Shown one piece after another: positions 17,159 through 26,659 of a DNA stretch of 39,098 nucleotides. The DNA comes from Lentilactobacillus hilgardii DSM 20176 = ATCC 8290 (GTDB lineage Bacteria; Bacillota; Bacilli; Lactobacillales; Lactobacillaceae). The translations under genes were made by a program, and so were the position numbers. The DNA lies in assembly GCF_000159315.1 (NCBI RefSeq), contig NZ_GG669993.1, positions 249,755 through 288,852 of the forward strand, written 5' to 3'. The notes beneath the pieces are model-generated. The model made no database searches and was not told where the DNA came from. It saw only the letters and a list, made by a program, of their open reading frames with translations. Positions within the stretch are counted from its first letter, which is position 1. Each line of letters opens with the position of its first letter.

Positions 17159-18088
17159 ATGACTGAAAAGTTATCGGTTCAAGAAATCATTCTGCGGCTG
17201 CAGCAGTATTGGGCAGCGCAGGGTTGTATGCTGATGCAGGCTTATGACACTGAGAAGGGTGCCGGAACAATGAGTCCCTATACTTTCTTACGGGCAATTG
17301 GTCCAGAACCTTGGAATGCGGCTTACGTGGAGCCTTCCAGAAGACCGGCAGACGGTCGTTATGGAGAAAATCCAAATCGTCTCTATCAACATCATCAATT
17401 TCAAGTAATTATGAAACCTTCTCCTGAGAATATTCAGGATTTATATCTTAATAGTTTAAAAGAACTGGGTATTGATCCTTTGGAACATGATATCCGGTTT
17501 GTTGAAGACAATTGGGAAAACCCATCAATGGGTTGTGCCGGTGTTGGTTGGGAAGTTTGGCTTGATGGTATGGAAATTACCCAATTTACCTACTTCCAAA
17601 TCGTGGGTGGCCTGGAAATGAACCCGGTTGCTTCTGAAATCACCTATGGTTTGGAACGATTGTCGTCTTACATTCAAAATGTGAATTCGGTTTTTGACCT
17701 TGAATGGTCCGATGATGTCCTGTATGGTGATATTTTTAAAGAACCCGAGTACGAACATTCAAAGTACAGTTTTGAAGAAAGCGATCAGGAAATGTTGCTG
17801 AACTTGTTCAATGATTATGAACGGGAAGCTAAACGCCTTTTGAAACTGGATTTGGTTCATCCCGCATACGACTATATTTTGAAATGCAGCCATACATTTA
17901 ACCTGTTGGATGCACGTGGTGCGGTTTCAGTAACTGAGCGGGCAGGATATCTCTCAAGAATTCGAAATTTGGCACGCGGCGTTGCTAAAGAGTTTGTGGC
18001 CGCACGAAAACGTCTTGGATTCCCATTGATCAAGGACGAAAAAAAACGTCAGGAGCTGCTTAAGGATGATGAAGGGGAGGAAAAATAA
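17159..18088 (+). CDS. glyQ: Glycine--tRNA ligase alpha subunit
   Basis: 309 aa catalytic subunit of the alpha2-beta2 GlyRS. Seen: [60 protein letters not shown] and [14 protein letters not shown], all invariant in the family. It forms glycyl-adenylate. AGGAGG site 10 bases before the ATG. Its TAA stop overlaps the glyS ATG by one base. Controlled by the glycine T-box. Confidence 0.98.
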   Translation: MTEKLSVQEIILRLQQYWAAQGCMLMQAYDTEKGAGTMSPYTFLRAIGPEPWNAAYVEPSRRPADGRYGENPNRLYQHHQFQVIMKPSPENIQDLYLNSLKELGIDPLEHDIRFVEDNWENPSMGCAGVGWEVWLDGMEITQFTYFQIVGGLEMNPVASEITYGLERLSSYIQNVNSVFDLEWSDDVLYGDIFKEPEYEHSKYSFEESDQEMLLNLFNDYEREAKRLLKLDLVHPAYDYILKCSHTFNLLDARGAVSVTERAGYLSRIRNLARGVAKEFVAARKRLGFPLIKDEKKRQELLKDDEGEEK

Positions 18089-20169
18089 TGGCTAATAATT
18101 TCTTACTTGAAATCGGGCTTGAAGAAATTCCGGCTCATGTTGTCACGCCCAGTATCAATCAACTAAAAAAACGGGCTAGTGATTATTTAAAAGACCAACG
18201 AATCACATTCGATCAAATCAAAACATTTAGTACGCCTCGAAGGTTAACATTGTACATTACCGGCTTAGCCGACAAGCAACCCGATATTGATAAGTCCGTT
18301 AAGGGACCCGCTAAGAAGATTGCTCAAGATACGGATGGTAACTGGACAAAGGCTGCTATCGGATTTTCCAGAGGACAGGGTGCCACCACTGACGATATTA
18401 CTTTTAAAGAAGTTAAGGGAACCGACTATGTGTTTGTTGAAAAGCACATCGCCGGCAAGTCCGTTGATGAGGTTCTAACCGGAATGAAAGATGTCATCAC
18501 GGCTATGACCTTCCCAACCATGATGAAGTGGGCCAAATATTCATTTGAATACGTTCGGCCAATTAAATGGCTGGTTGCGTTATTAAATGATAAAGTAATT
18601 CCTTTCACTATTCTTGATGTTTCAACTGATCGGGTAACATCCGGCCATCGTTTTTTGGGCAAAGACGTCGAATTGGCCAATGCCGATGAATATGAAGAAA
18701 AGTTAACCCAGCAATTCGTCATTGCAGATGCTAAAAAACGAAAAGAATTAATTGTTAAACAAATTCATAAGATAGCCGAAGATAATGATTGGCAAATCAA
18801 CCTTGATCCAGATTTACTGGAAGAGGTTAATAATCTGGTTGAATGGCCAACAGCCTTTGCTGGTAAATTTAATGAGAAATACCTGAAGATCCCCGATGAA
18901 GTTTTGGTTACGTCGATGAAAGACCATCAACGATTTTTCTACGTTACTGATGGGAATGGTACCTTGTTGCCACACTTTATTTCCGTTCGAAACGGAAATG
19001 ATTATGATATTCAAAATGTGATTGCCGGAAATGAAAAGGTCCTAACTGCCAGACTTGAAGATGCCATGTTCTTTTACGAAGAAGATCAAAAGAAGACCAT
19101 TGCTGAAGATGTTGAACGGCTTAAGAAAGTTAGCTTCCATGATAAAATTTCTACTATGTTTGAAAAGATGCAACGGGTTCAGGTCATTTCTAATTACCTT
19201 GGTAAACAGTTTGGCTTTTCAGATAAGGAACTTGAGGATGAACAACGGGCTGCTGAAATTTATAAGTTTGATTTGGTTACCGGAATGGTTGGAGAATTTG
19301 CCGAACTACAAGGTGTAATGGGTGAAAAATATGCCTTGTTAAATGGTGAAGCACCTGCAGTGGCCAAAGCAATTTCAGAACACTATATGCCTATTTCGGC
19401 AAATGGTGCTCTTCCAGCATCAAATGTCGGCGCACTTTTGGCTGTTTCAGATAAGCTTGATAGTATTTTAACTTTCTTTGCAGCAGGCATGATCCCAAGC
19501 GGTTCAAATGACCCATACGCATTACGCCGTCAGGCTACGGGGATTGTTAGAATTGTTGCTGACAAAAAATGGAATTTTGATTTAATTGATACATTGAAGG
19601 CAATTATTAACCTGCAGGATGAAAAGCAGGTTGCACCCAAGCTTGACCAAGCTGGTCAAATTACTGCAGTCAGTGATTTTATTAAAGATCGAATTAAGCA
19701 GTATCTTGATGATCTTGGTATTCGATATGATATCTCGGACGCCGTTACTTCGGGTTCGCAAACTGATATCTTGTTTAACATTTCAAGTGGTCAGGTTCTT
19801 CAGGAGCAAAAGGATGATGATGCCTTTAAGTCAATTATCGAATCCCTGACCCGAGTTCTTCGAATCTCTAAGAAAGGACACTTCAAGGACAACGATCTTG
19901 TTGTTGATGGTTCATTGTTCGAAAACGAATCCGAAAAGGTACTGAATCAAGAGGTTGCTTCTGCCGCTGAGGGTTATTATGAAATTTCGGCTAAAGAAGA
20001 CTTTGATCGGCTTTCTGGATTAAAGGATGCTATTAATGCATACTTTGATGCGACAATGGTAATGGACAAAGACGAAAAACTACGAGATAATCATTTACGG
20101 CAGTTAACGCTTTTGTCACACTTGATTTTGCATTTGGGTGATCTGGATAAACTGGTTGTTAAGGGTTAG
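18088..20169 (+). CDS. glyS: Glycine--tRNA ligase beta subunit
   Basis: 693 aa, full length. N-terminal LLEIGLEEIPAHVV, the central tRNA-binding region (FPTMMKWAKYSFEYVRPI, SVRNGND, VLTARLEDAMFFYEED) and an HD-like and anticodon-binding C-terminal part (NDPYALRRQATGIVRI). It supplies most tRNA recognition. Its ATG overlaps the glyQ stop, with GGGGAGGA upstream, so equal translation of the two subunits is likely. Confidence 0.98.
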   Translation: MANNFLLEIGLEEIPAHVVTPSINQLKKRASDYLKDQRITFDQIKTFSTPRRLTLYITGLADKQPDIDKSVKGPAKKIAQDTDGNWTKAAIGFSRGQGATTDDITFKEVKGTDYVFVEKHIAGKSVDEVLTGMKDVITAMTFPTMMKWAKYSFEYVRPIKWLVALLNDKVIPFTILDVSTDRVTSGHRFLGKDVELANADEYEEKLTQQFVIADAKKRKELIVKQIHKIAEDNDWQINLDPDLLEEVNNLVEWPTAFAGKFNEKYLKIPDEVLVTSMKDHQRFFYVTDGNGTLLPHFISVRNGNDYDIQNVIAGNEKVLTARLEDAMFFYEEDQKKTIAEDVERLKKVSFHDKISTMFEKMQRVQVISNYLGKQFGFSDKELEDEQRAAEIYKFDLVTGMVGEFAELQGVMGEKYALLNGEAPAVAKAISEHYMPISANGALPASNVGALLAVSDKLDSILTFFAAGMIPSGSNDPYALRRQATGIVRIVADKKWNFDLIDTLKAIINLQDEKQVAPKLDQAGQITAVSDFIKDRIKQYLDDLGIRYDISDAVTSGSQTDILFNISSGQVLQEQKDDDAFKSIIESLTRVLRISKKGHFKDNDLVVDGSLFENESEKVLNQEVASAAEGYYEISAKEDFDRLSGLKDAINAYFDATMVMDKDEKLRDNHLRQLTLLSHLILHLGDLDKLVVKG

Positions 20170-20196
20170 TTTTGCTTAGAATGTTCAAGTGCATTT

Positions 20197-20227
20197 GTTT
20201 GTACAAACTTTTTAACTATGCTAGTAT
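20197..20227 (+). promoter_or_regulatory. Candidate promoter before dnaG with a 12-base palindrome
   Basis: TGCTAGTAT (20219-20227) is an extended -10. Seventeen bases upstream lies a weak -35 (TTGTAC, 20199-20204) inside the perfect palindrome GTTTGTACAAAC (20197-20208), which could be an operator. The predicted start near 20234 lies just before the terminator hairpin. Confidence 0.5.
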
Positions 20228-20250
20228 GAATTATGTATCGCCAGCAGAAG

Positions 20251-20277
20251 AGTCGCACTATATTGGTGCGACTTTTT
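20251..20277 (+). terminator. Intrinsic terminator between glyS and dnaG
   Basis: AGTCGCAC (20251-20258) pairs with GTGCGACT (20266-20273), loop TATATTG, followed by five T. It lies downstream of the candidate dnaG promoter, so it may act as an attenuator as well as ending glyQS. Confidence 0.88.
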
Positions 20278-20320
20278 GCAGGTATTAACGCCGGTTTTAG
20301 GGATGGGAGGCGGATAACTA

Positions 20321-22138
20321 TTGAAGATCCCAGAAGACGTGATTGAACAGGTTAGATCCCAGGTTAATATTGTTGACGTGGTATCACAATATGTTCAACT
20401 TAAACAGTCAGGGAAGAACCTTTTTGGTCTTTGCCCGTTTCATGAAGAGCGAACACCGTCTTTTTCCGTTTCTGAAGACAAGCAAATATTTCATTGTTTT
20501 AGTTGTGGTCGGGGTGGAAATGTTTTCAAATTCATGATGGAAATTGAAAACCTGTCTTTTCCCGAAGCGGTCAAAAAAGTAGCTGAAATGGAACATTTGG
20601 ATGTTGATTCCAAATATTTTACGGATGCTGCACCGGCTAGTCGGGAAACTTCCGAGCAAAAGCAGCTGATTGAGTTGCACGAACAGGCTGTCAAGCTGTA
20701 TCACCACATCTTGATTAATACCAAGATGGGGGAATCTGCTCTCGATTATTTACATCATCGGGGCGTTAACGATGAGACAATCGATCTTTATCAACTTGGT
20801 TATGCACCTCAGCAGCGATTGTTAAAACCATTTTTTGATGAGCGTCAGGCCGATTACCAGTTGTTAAGAAAGTCCGGACTTTTTTCCGAGACTCAGGATG
20901 GGAAGTTACGTGATCGGTTTGTTGATCGCGTGATGTATCCCATTCGTAACGGAACTGGTCAAACCGTTGCTTTTTCAGGGCGGCTATTGGCTAAAGATTC
21001 AGATATGCCAAAGTATTTAAACAGTCCGGAAACAGAATTGTTCAATAAACGAAAAATACTGTTCAATCTGGATTTGGCCCGGCCAAATATTCGCAGTAAA
21101 CAACCCGCTTTGTTGTTTGAAGGGTTTATGGATGTTATTTCTGCATACCAGGGCGGTATCAAGTCTGGCATTGCTTCAATGGGTACCAGTCTAACCGAGC
21201 AACAGATATATGATATTCAACGTATTACACGTGAAGTGATTGTCTGTTATGATGGAGATGCTCCAGGACAAAAAGCAATCAAACGCGCAATTGATGCGTT
21301 TAAGCAAACTGATCATCAATTGGATCTAAAAGTCGTTTCAATTCCTGATGGGATGGATCCAGATGAGTTCATTCGAAACCGGGGTGCTGATAAATTTCAA
21401 ACCTTATTACAACAAGCTCAATCACCCGTTGATTTCGATTTGAATTACCTTAAGCAGGAAGCTAATCTTAAAACCGAGGAAGGCCAAGCAGCCTATATTT
21501 CAGAAGCATTAAAATTGATTAGTACAATTAGTTCCGGTATTTCCCAGGACTTGTATCTTAACCGTTTGGCTGACTCTTTTTCAATTGACAAACAGGTTTT
21601 AAAACAGCAGCTCCAACCGCTTATTCGAAAAAATGTTACTAAGCGAGCCAATCATCAGATTCCGGCTGCTCAGCCTGTTAATCAATCCCCTCAAAAAAGG
21701 GATAAAGTAACGGTTGCGCAAATGCAGCTTCTTAACAGGATGCTGCATAATCATGATGTATGGGTAAAGGTCAGTGGTATTTCGGGATTCTCATTTGTTG
21801 ATGAACAGTACCAGATGTTGTATTTATTGGCGGAAGGATACTTTTCCAAGTTTGACCAATATAATGTCGCGACATTTAGTAATTTAATTACCGAAGATTC
21901 ATTGCAAACACTATTGATTGATATTGACATGATGAATTTACCAGAGGAGCCTTCTCCAATGGAAATTGACAATGATTTGGATGTTATTATGAATCGAGCG
22001 CCGGTAGAAACAAAAATTAAAAAGAAACAAGCAGAATTGAAACAAGCATCAAAAATTGGGGATGTTGATAAGCAACGCCAATTAATGGTTGACTTATTAA
22101 AACTTGAGCAGCAAAAGAGAACTAAGGAACAAGTATAA
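20321..22138 (+). CDS. dnaG: DNA primase
   Basis: 605 aa. CHC2-type zinc finger (Cys38, His41, Cys59, Cys62), RNA-polymerase domain with the TOPRIM fold ([11 protein letters not shown] near 265, [12 protein letters not shown] near 307) and a C-terminal helicase-interaction domain. It makes RNA primers for lagging-strand synthesis. The start is a TTG 10 bases after GGGAGG. rpoD follows after 17 bases, so both share a transcript. A terminator sits just upstream, as in the E. coli rpsU-dnaG-rpoD operon, where a terminator keeps primase low. Confidence 0.97.
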   Translation: MKIPEDVIEQVRSQVNIVDVVSQYVQLKQSGKNLFGLCPFHEERTPSFSVSEDKQIFHCFSCGRGGNVFKFMMEIENLSFPEAVKKVAEMEHLDVDSKYFTDAAPASRETSEQKQLIELHEQAVKLYHHILINTKMGESALDYLHHRGVNDETIDLYQLGYAPQQRLLKPFFDERQADYQLLRKSGLFSETQDGKLRDRFVDRVMYPIRNGTGQTVAFSGRLLAKDSDMPKYLNSPETELFNKRKILFNLDLARPNIRSKQPALLFEGFMDVISAYQGGIKSGIASMGTSLTEQQIYDIQRITREVIVCYDGDAPGQKAIKRAIDAFKQTDHQLDLKVVSIPDGMDPDEFIRNRGADKFQTLLQQAQSPVDFDLNYLKQEANLKTEEGQAAYISEALKLISTISSGISQDLYLNRLADSFSIDKQVLKQQLQPLIRKNVTKRANHQIPAAQPVNQSPQKRDKVTVAQMQLLNRMLHNHDVWVKVSGISGFSFVDEQYQMLYLLAEGYFSKFDQYNVATFSNLITEDSLQTLLIDIDMMNLPEEPSPMEIDNDLDVIMNRAPVETKIKKKQAELKQASKIGDVDKQRQLMVDLLKLEQQKRTKEQV

Positions 22139-22155
22139 CTTCGGGAGGCATTTTG

Positions 22156-23325
22156 ATGGCTAACAAAAAAACAAATAATGCAAAGGTTGTTAAAAAAGCG
22201 ACTACTAAGACAAAGGCCGCTGCAGCTAAGAAAACACAAAAGCCTTATAAGAAGGTATTTGATCAGATTGTAAAGGACAATAAACCGATCGGTCACATCA
22301 CCTACGATGAACTCCAGAAGAAAATCGAAGAACCATTTTCTTTGGATAAAAAAGAAATGGAAGAGTTACTCGAAAATATCGAAGATTCCGGAATTAGTGT
22401 TGTCGATGATAACGGTGATCCAGATCCAAGAGCCATTGATGCAGCAAAGAAAGTAACGAAAAAGGAACTCTCTGATGTTTCTGCTCCAACGGGTGTCAAA
22501 ATTAACGATCCTGTTCGGATGTATTTAAAGGAAATCGGAAGAGTATCACTTTTAAGTGCTGATGAAGAAATCAATCTTGCCAAACGAATTGAATCCGGCG
22601 ATGAAGAAGCCAAGCAGGAACTTGCAGAGGCCAACTTACGATTGGTTGTTTCAATTGCCAAGCGTTACGTTGGTCGTGGTATGCAATTTCTCGATTTAAT
22701 TCAGGAAGGTAATATGGGCTTGATGAAGGCGGTTGAAAAATTTGATTACCGTAAGGGATTCAAATTCTCAACTTATGCAACATGGTGGATTCGTCAAGCG
22801 ATTACCCGTGCGATTGCCGATCAGGCACGAACCATTCGAATTCCTGTCCACATGGTCGAAACGATCAATAAATTGATTCGAATTCAACGTCAATTACTCC
22901 AAGATCTTGGGCGTGAGCCGCTTCCCGAAGAAATTGGTGCTGAAATGGATATGCCAACTGAAAAGGTTCGTGAAATCTTAAAGATTGCTCAGGAACCGGT
23001 TTCTCTTGAAACACCAATCGGAGAAGAGGACGATTCTCATCTAGGTGATTTTATTGAAGATCAAGATGCAACGTCACCTGCAGATCACGCAGCTTATGAA
23101 TTATTGAAAGAACAACTTGAGAGTGTTCTGGATACGCTGACTGATCGTGAGGAAAATGTTCTGCGCTTACGTTTTGGTTTGGATGATGGTCGTACCAGGA
23201 CTTTGGAAGAGGTTGGAAAGGTATTTGGCGTTACGCGTGAGCGGATTCGTCAAATTGAAGCCAAGGCTTTAAGAAAGCTTCGGCACCCATCTCGTAGTAA
23301 ACAACTAAAAGATTTTTTGGAATAA
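22156..23325 (+). CDS. rpoD: RNA polymerase primary sigma factor (sigma-70/SigA)
   Basis: 389 aa. Basic, alanine-lysine-rich N-terminus, then a region 1.1-like segment ([18 protein letters not shown]), region 1.2 ([17 protein letters not shown]), region 2 with [17 protein letters not shown], region 3, and region 4 ending in [20 protein letters not shown]. This is the housekeeping sigma, consistent with the TTGACA/TATAAT promoters in the window. ATG seven bases after GGGAGG; a TTG one codon upstream is less likely. A strong terminator follows. Confidence 0.98.
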   Translation: MANKKTNNAKVVKKATTKTKAAAAKKTQKPYKKVFDQIVKDNKPIGHITYDELQKKIEEPFSLDKKEMEELLENIEDSGISVVDDNGDPDPRAIDAAKKVTKKELSDVSAPTGVKINDPVRMYLKEIGRVSLLSADEEINLAKRIESGDEEAKQELAEANLRLVVSIAKRYVGRGMQFLDLIQEGNMGLMKAVEKFDYRKGFKFSTYATWWIRQAITRAIADQARTIRIPVHMVETINKLIRIQRQLLQDLGREPLPEEIGAEMDMPTEKVREILKIAQEPVSLETPIGEEDDSHLGDFIEDQDATSPADHAAYELLKEQLESVLDTLTDREENVLRLRFGLDDGRTRTLEEVGKVFGVTRERIRQIEAKALRKLRHPSRSKQLKDFLE

Positions 23326-23340
23326 AATCCTAATTTCTCA

Positions 23341-23388
23341 AACAGTCGGTATAAAAATCAATTTTGATTTTGTACCGGCTGTTTTTTT
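23341..23388 (+). terminator. Intrinsic terminator after dnaG-rpoD
   Basis: A long stem pairs AACAGTCGGTA with TACCGGCTGTT and AAAATCAA with TTGATTTT, followed by seven T. Confidence 0.92.
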
Positions 23389-23402
23389 GTAGATGAATAA
23401 AT

Positions 23403-23408
23403 TATAAT
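23403..23408 (+). promoter_or_regulatory. Candidate -10 box of trmK-nif3
   Basis: Perfect TATAAT 29 bases before the trmK start. The -35 region is occupied by the T run of the rpoD terminator and shows no consensus. Confidence 0.45.
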
Positions 23409-23437
23409 AAAGGTATTAACGAATTAAGGAGAAATAC

Positions 23438-24142
23438 ATGAACGGCACGCATCTTTCCAAACGTTTAGAAACAGTTAGTGAGCATGTCGAACCAGGTAGC
23501 CGGTTGGCTGATATTGGATCAGACCATGCTTATCTACCGATTTATCTTGCCAAGAATAAAATAATTAATTATGGCGTTGTCGGAGAAGTGGCCAGAGGGC
23601 CGCTTTCAAATGCGATTAATGAAATCTCCAAAGAGGGATTGCTGGATATCCTGCACCCCAGGTTGGCAGATGGATTAGCCGCTATTGAAGCCGATGATCA
23701 AATCAACGCCATTACAATTGCCGGAATGGGTGGTATTTTAATCAGCCAAATTTTGGAAAATGGTCAGGACAAGTTAACGGGTCAAGAGAAACTGATTCTT
23801 CAACCGAATGTAGGTGAAAACATTGTTCGAACTTGGTTAATGAATCATCAGTATTTTATTAAGGCCGAGCAAATCTTAGAAGAGGACCATCATATTTACG
23901 AAATTATCACCGCAGTCAAGTCAGCACAACCAGTGGGCTATTCAGCTAAGCAACTCAAGTTTGGCCCATACCTATTAATCGAAAAATCACCAATCTTTAT
24001 TTCAAAATGGCGGGAAGAACGTCAACAACTGCAACGGGTTATTTCAAATATGAAACGGGCAACTCATGAAGACAAGCCCAAGATGAAAAAGATCGAGCAA
24101 CAAATTCAAGAAATTGATGAGGTGATTGATAGTGAAAGGTAG
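23438..24142 (+). CDS. trmK: tRNA (adenine(22)-N(1))-methyltransferase TrmK
   Basis: 234 aa. SAM-binding motif I LADIGSDHAYLPIYLA near residue 25, GEVARGPLSNA, ITIAGMGGILI (catalytic region) and a C-terminal coiled-coil tail (about 185-230), all typical of TrmK/YqfN. It makes m1A at position 22 of certain tRNAs. AAGGAG site before the ATG. Overlaps the next gene by 11 bases; placement after sigma-A and before the Nif3 gene is conserved in Firmicutes. Confidence 0.96.
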   Translation: MNGTHLSKRLETVSEHVEPGSRLADIGSDHAYLPIYLAKNKIINYGVVGEVARGPLSNAINEISKEGLLDILHPRLADGLAAIEADDQINAITIAGMGGILISQILENGQDKLTGQEKLILQPNVGENIVRTWLMNHQYFIKAEQILEEDHHIYEIITAVKSAQPVGYSAKQLKFGPYLLIEKSPIFISKWREERQQLQRVISNMKRATHEDKPKMKKIEQQIQEIDEVIDSER

Positions 24143-25247
24143 AGAGTTAGTTCAAAAGTTTGAAGCATTTGCGCCCAAAAAGCTTGCAATGCCAAAAGAT
24201 CCGATCGGGCTACAAATTGGTTCCCTAGACCAGGATGTCCATAAGGTTATGACAACACTGGATGTCCGAACGGAAGTTGTAGATGAGGCAATTGAAAATG
24301 ACGTTGATTTTATTTTTGCACATCATCCGGTTATGTTTCACCCGGCTAGAAATTTAGATTATTCCGATCCTCAAAATGCAATGTATGCAAAAATTATTGC
24401 CCACGGGATCACTGTTTATGCTGCTCACACCAACTTAGATACTGCTGATGGCGGCATAAATGATTGGTTGGCAGATGAATTGAGCCTGACAAATGTAAGG
24501 GGACTGGTTCCCGGATATGCAGAATCCGTATTTCGATTAACAGCTACAGTTCCCAAGGTATACGCTACGGCAGTCAGAATGTCTTTGGTTGATGCTGGGG
24601 CGGAAATTAATGACGGTCAATATACCGGATACACTTATGAAATGGATGGAACAGTATATTATGTACCGCAACCAGGGGCAGATCCAACAATCGGCATGGC
24701 TGGTGAACCAACAGAATTAGAAGATTCCAGATTGGAATTTGAAGTTCCTGAAAAGAATTTGAACAGAGTCTTAAAAACATTGCACGATGTTCACCCACTT
24801 CAACAACCGCTTTACAATATTATCCGCCTAGAAGACAAAAAACATCAATATACAATGGGTCGGGTTGGCGAGTTACCTGAGCCGATGCGACTTGAATCGT
24901 TCGCCAAACGTTGTAAATCTGTTTTTCATATTTCTGGTCTTCGAGTGATTGCAAACGACTTGTATCGGACGATTAGAACCGTAGCGGTACTGGGTGGTGA
25001 CGGGGGTAAGTTTTATAAGACTGCACAAAAAGCAGGGGCAGATGCTTACATTACGGGAGATGTTTATTACCATACGGGACATGACATGCTGGCTTCGGAT
25101 ATGCCGGTTATTGATCCCGGACATCATATTGAAAGTATCTGTATCCCTAAATTAGCAAAAATGGTTAGCAAGTGGTCTCAAGAAAACAATTGGGGTCTTT
25201 CGGTGATTGAATCTCAAATCAATACAGACCCGTTTACTTTCCTGTAA
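24132..25247 (+). CDS. Nif3-like dinuclear metal centre protein (YqfO family)
   Basis: 371 aa. Metal ligands are visible in FAHHPVMFHPARN, AAHTNLDTADGGINDWLA and the C-terminal DPGHHIES; a PII-like domain of about 100 residues is inserted in the middle, as in Bacillus YqfO. Members form hexameric rings; often annotated as a GTP cyclohydrolase I type 2 homologue, but the physiological reaction is unproved. The GTG at 24132 follows GAGGTGAT and lies inside trmK; a TTG at 24126 would overlap that site. Confidence 0.93.
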   Translation: MKGRELVQKFEAFAPKKLAMPKDPIGLQIGSLDQDVHKVMTTLDVRTEVVDEAIENDVDFIFAHHPVMFHPARNLDYSDPQNAMYAKIIAHGITVYAAHTNLDTADGGINDWLADELSLTNVRGLVPGYAESVFRLTATVPKVYATAVRMSLVDAGAEINDGQYTGYTYEMDGTVYYVPQPGADPTIGMAGEPTELEDSRLEFEVPEKNLNRVLKTLHDVHPLQQPLYNIIRLEDKKHQYTMGRVGELPEPMRLESFAKRCKSVFHISGLRVIANDLYRTIRTVAVLGGDGGKFYKTAQKAGADAYITGDVYYHTGHDMLASDMPVIDPGHHIESICIPKLAKMVSKWSQENNWGLSVIESQINTDPFTFL

Positions 25248-25275
25248 AGACATGACTACATGAGGAGAATTAAAA

Positions 25276-26514
25276 ATGGCAAAATATCCAGAATTGATTT
25301 CAAATTTTTTGAAGTTTGTGAAGATTAATAGTCGCTCAAACCCCAAATCCAGAACCATTCCGTCTTCGAAACGTGAAACAGCATTCTTGAATATGTTAAA
25401 GGACCTATTATCAGATATGGGCCTAACCGATGTACACACCAACGAACAAAGTGCGTATGTCTTTGCGACATTGCCTTCAAATCTTGATAAAAAAGTTCCT
25501 ACAGTCGGTTTTATTTCACATATTGATACGGCAGATTTTAATTCCGAAAACATTGATCCGCAAATTATTGAGAACTATGATGGTCAATCGATTATCTCGC
25601 TTGATAAGGACGGAGAATTTAAACTGGATCCTAAGGTTTTTCCAAGTTTGAAAAAGTACAAGGGTGATACATTAATTACAACTGACGGTTCAACGCTATT
25701 AGGTGCTGATGACAAAGCCGGAGTTGCGGAAATCATTTCTGCAATCGCTTATTTACAGTCGAACCCTGAAATTAAACACGGCACAATTAAAGTTGCTTTT
25801 GGTCCGGATGAGGAAATCGGAACCGGGGCAGATCATTTTGATGTGAACGATTTCGGCGCCGATTTTGCTTATACGGTTGATGGCGGCCCATTGGGTGACC
25901 TAAACTACGAGACTTTTAACGCTGCCGAAGCAACCGTTTCAATCAAGGGGACCGATGTTCATCCGGCCGAAGCTAAGGGTGTCATGGTTAATGCAATTCA
26001 AGTAGGAATGGACTTTCACGCAGCATTACCAGAATACGATCGTCCCGAAAAGACCGTTGAACGACAGGGATTCTATCATATCTATGATTTTCAAGGAAGC
26101 GTTGATCATACCAACATGGCTTATATCATTCGAGACCATGATCGGGACCGTTTTGAGGCTCGTAAAAGGTTATTTGAAGGCATTGCTGATCAGATGAACA
26201 AAGAATTCAGTGAAAAGCGAATTAGCGTTGAGATAAAAGATCAGTATTACAATATGGGTGAAATTATTTCCAAAGATCCGACGGTTATCGAAGTCGCTGA
26301 ACAGGCTATGAAAAATGTTGATGTTAAACCACATATTTTCCCTGTTCGTGGTGGTACCGACGGCTCAAAGATTTCTTATATGGGATTACCAACTCCAAAT
26401 ATCTTTGCCGGCGGTGAAAATATGCATGGTCGTTTTGAATATGTTTCTGAGCAGACGATGGAAAAAGCGACGGATGTTATTATTGAAATCGCTAGATTGT
26501 ATGCTCAAAAATAA
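25276..26514 (+). CDS. pepT: Peptidase T (tripeptide aminopeptidase)
   Basis: 412 aa M20 zinc peptidase. Seen: SHIDTADF (first zinc histidine and catalytic aspartate), STLLGADDKAGVAEI (bridging aspartate), FGPDEEIGTGADHFD (catalytic base and zinc ligand), TVDGGPLGDLNYE and the C-terminal FAGGENMHGRFEY. It removes the N-terminal residue from tripeptides in the cytoplasm, part of lactobacillar peptide use. AGGAG site before the ATG. Confidence 0.97.
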   Translation: MAKYPELISNFLKFVKINSRSNPKSRTIPSSKRETAFLNMLKDLLSDMGLTDVHTNEQSAYVFATLPSNLDKKVPTVGFISHIDTADFNSENIDPQIIENYDGQSIISLDKDGEFKLDPKVFPSLKKYKGDTLITTDGSTLLGADDKAGVAEIISAIAYLQSNPEIKHGTIKVAFGPDEEIGTGADHFDVNDFGADFAYTVDGGPLGDLNYETFNAAEATVSIKGTDVHPAEAKGVMVNAIQVGMDFHAALPEYDRPEKTVERQGFYHIYDFQGSVDHTNMAYIIRDHDRDRFEARKRLFEGIADQMNKEFSEKRISVEIKDQYYNMGEIISKDPTVIEVAEQAMKNVDVKPHIFPVRGGTDGSKISYMGLPTPNIFAGGENMHGRFEYVSEQTMEKATDVIIEIARLYAQK

Positions 26515-26516
26515 TT

Positions 26517-26533
26517 GGTCAAAAAAGGTCAAA
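26517..26533 (+). promoter_or_regulatory. CtsR operator for clpB
   Basis: GGTCAAA-AAA-GGTCAAA is a perfect match to the CtsR heptad repeat (RGTCAAANANRGTCAAA). It starts three bases after the pepT stop and lies just upstream of the candidate clpB -35, so CtsR binding should repress clpB until heat or protein stress. Confidence 0.93.
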
Positions 26534-26536
26534 TTA

Positions 26537-26566
26537 TTGTTAACCAGTTATAAAATTTGATAACAT
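26537..26566 (+). promoter_or_regulatory. Candidate clpB promoter
   Basis: TTGTTA (26537-26542), 18 bases, TAACAT (26561-26566) with TG one base upstream. Four of six bases match in each box. An alternative TATAAA at 26549-26554 lacks a good -35. Confidence 0.5.
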
Positions 26567-26572
26567 ACTTGT

Positions 26573-26611
26573 AGGCGGTTTGAAAAGAAAACTTTTTCTT
26601 TCTAACCGCCT
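26573..26611 (+). promoter_or_regulatory. Hairpin at the predicted 5' end of the clpB mRNA
   Basis: AGGCGGTT (26573-26580) pairs with AACCGCCT (26604-26611); the arms inside (GAAAAGAAAA and TTTTTCTTTC) extend the stem. Only three T follow, so it is a poor terminator. It could end pepT or form a stable 5' structure on clpB mRNA. Confidence 0.55.
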
Positions 26612-26659
26612 TTAATGGATGGAACTAAATTAAGATAAAAAAATAAGGTGATCATTTAA

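Noticed and set aside
20197-20208. Palindrome GTTTGTACAAAC as a LexA box
   Set aside because: It lacks the GAAC-N4-GTTC core of Gram-positive LexA sites, so the regulator, if any, is unknown.
21751-22296. 181-codon minus-strand frame
   Set aside because: It lies opposite the end of dnaG and start of rpoD, is cysteine/serine-rich in the manner of antisense translation, and has no ribosome-binding site.
25152-25553. 133-codon minus-strand frame
   Set aside because: It covers the Nif3-pepT junction on the opposite strand and shows no family motif; a shadow of the two real genes.
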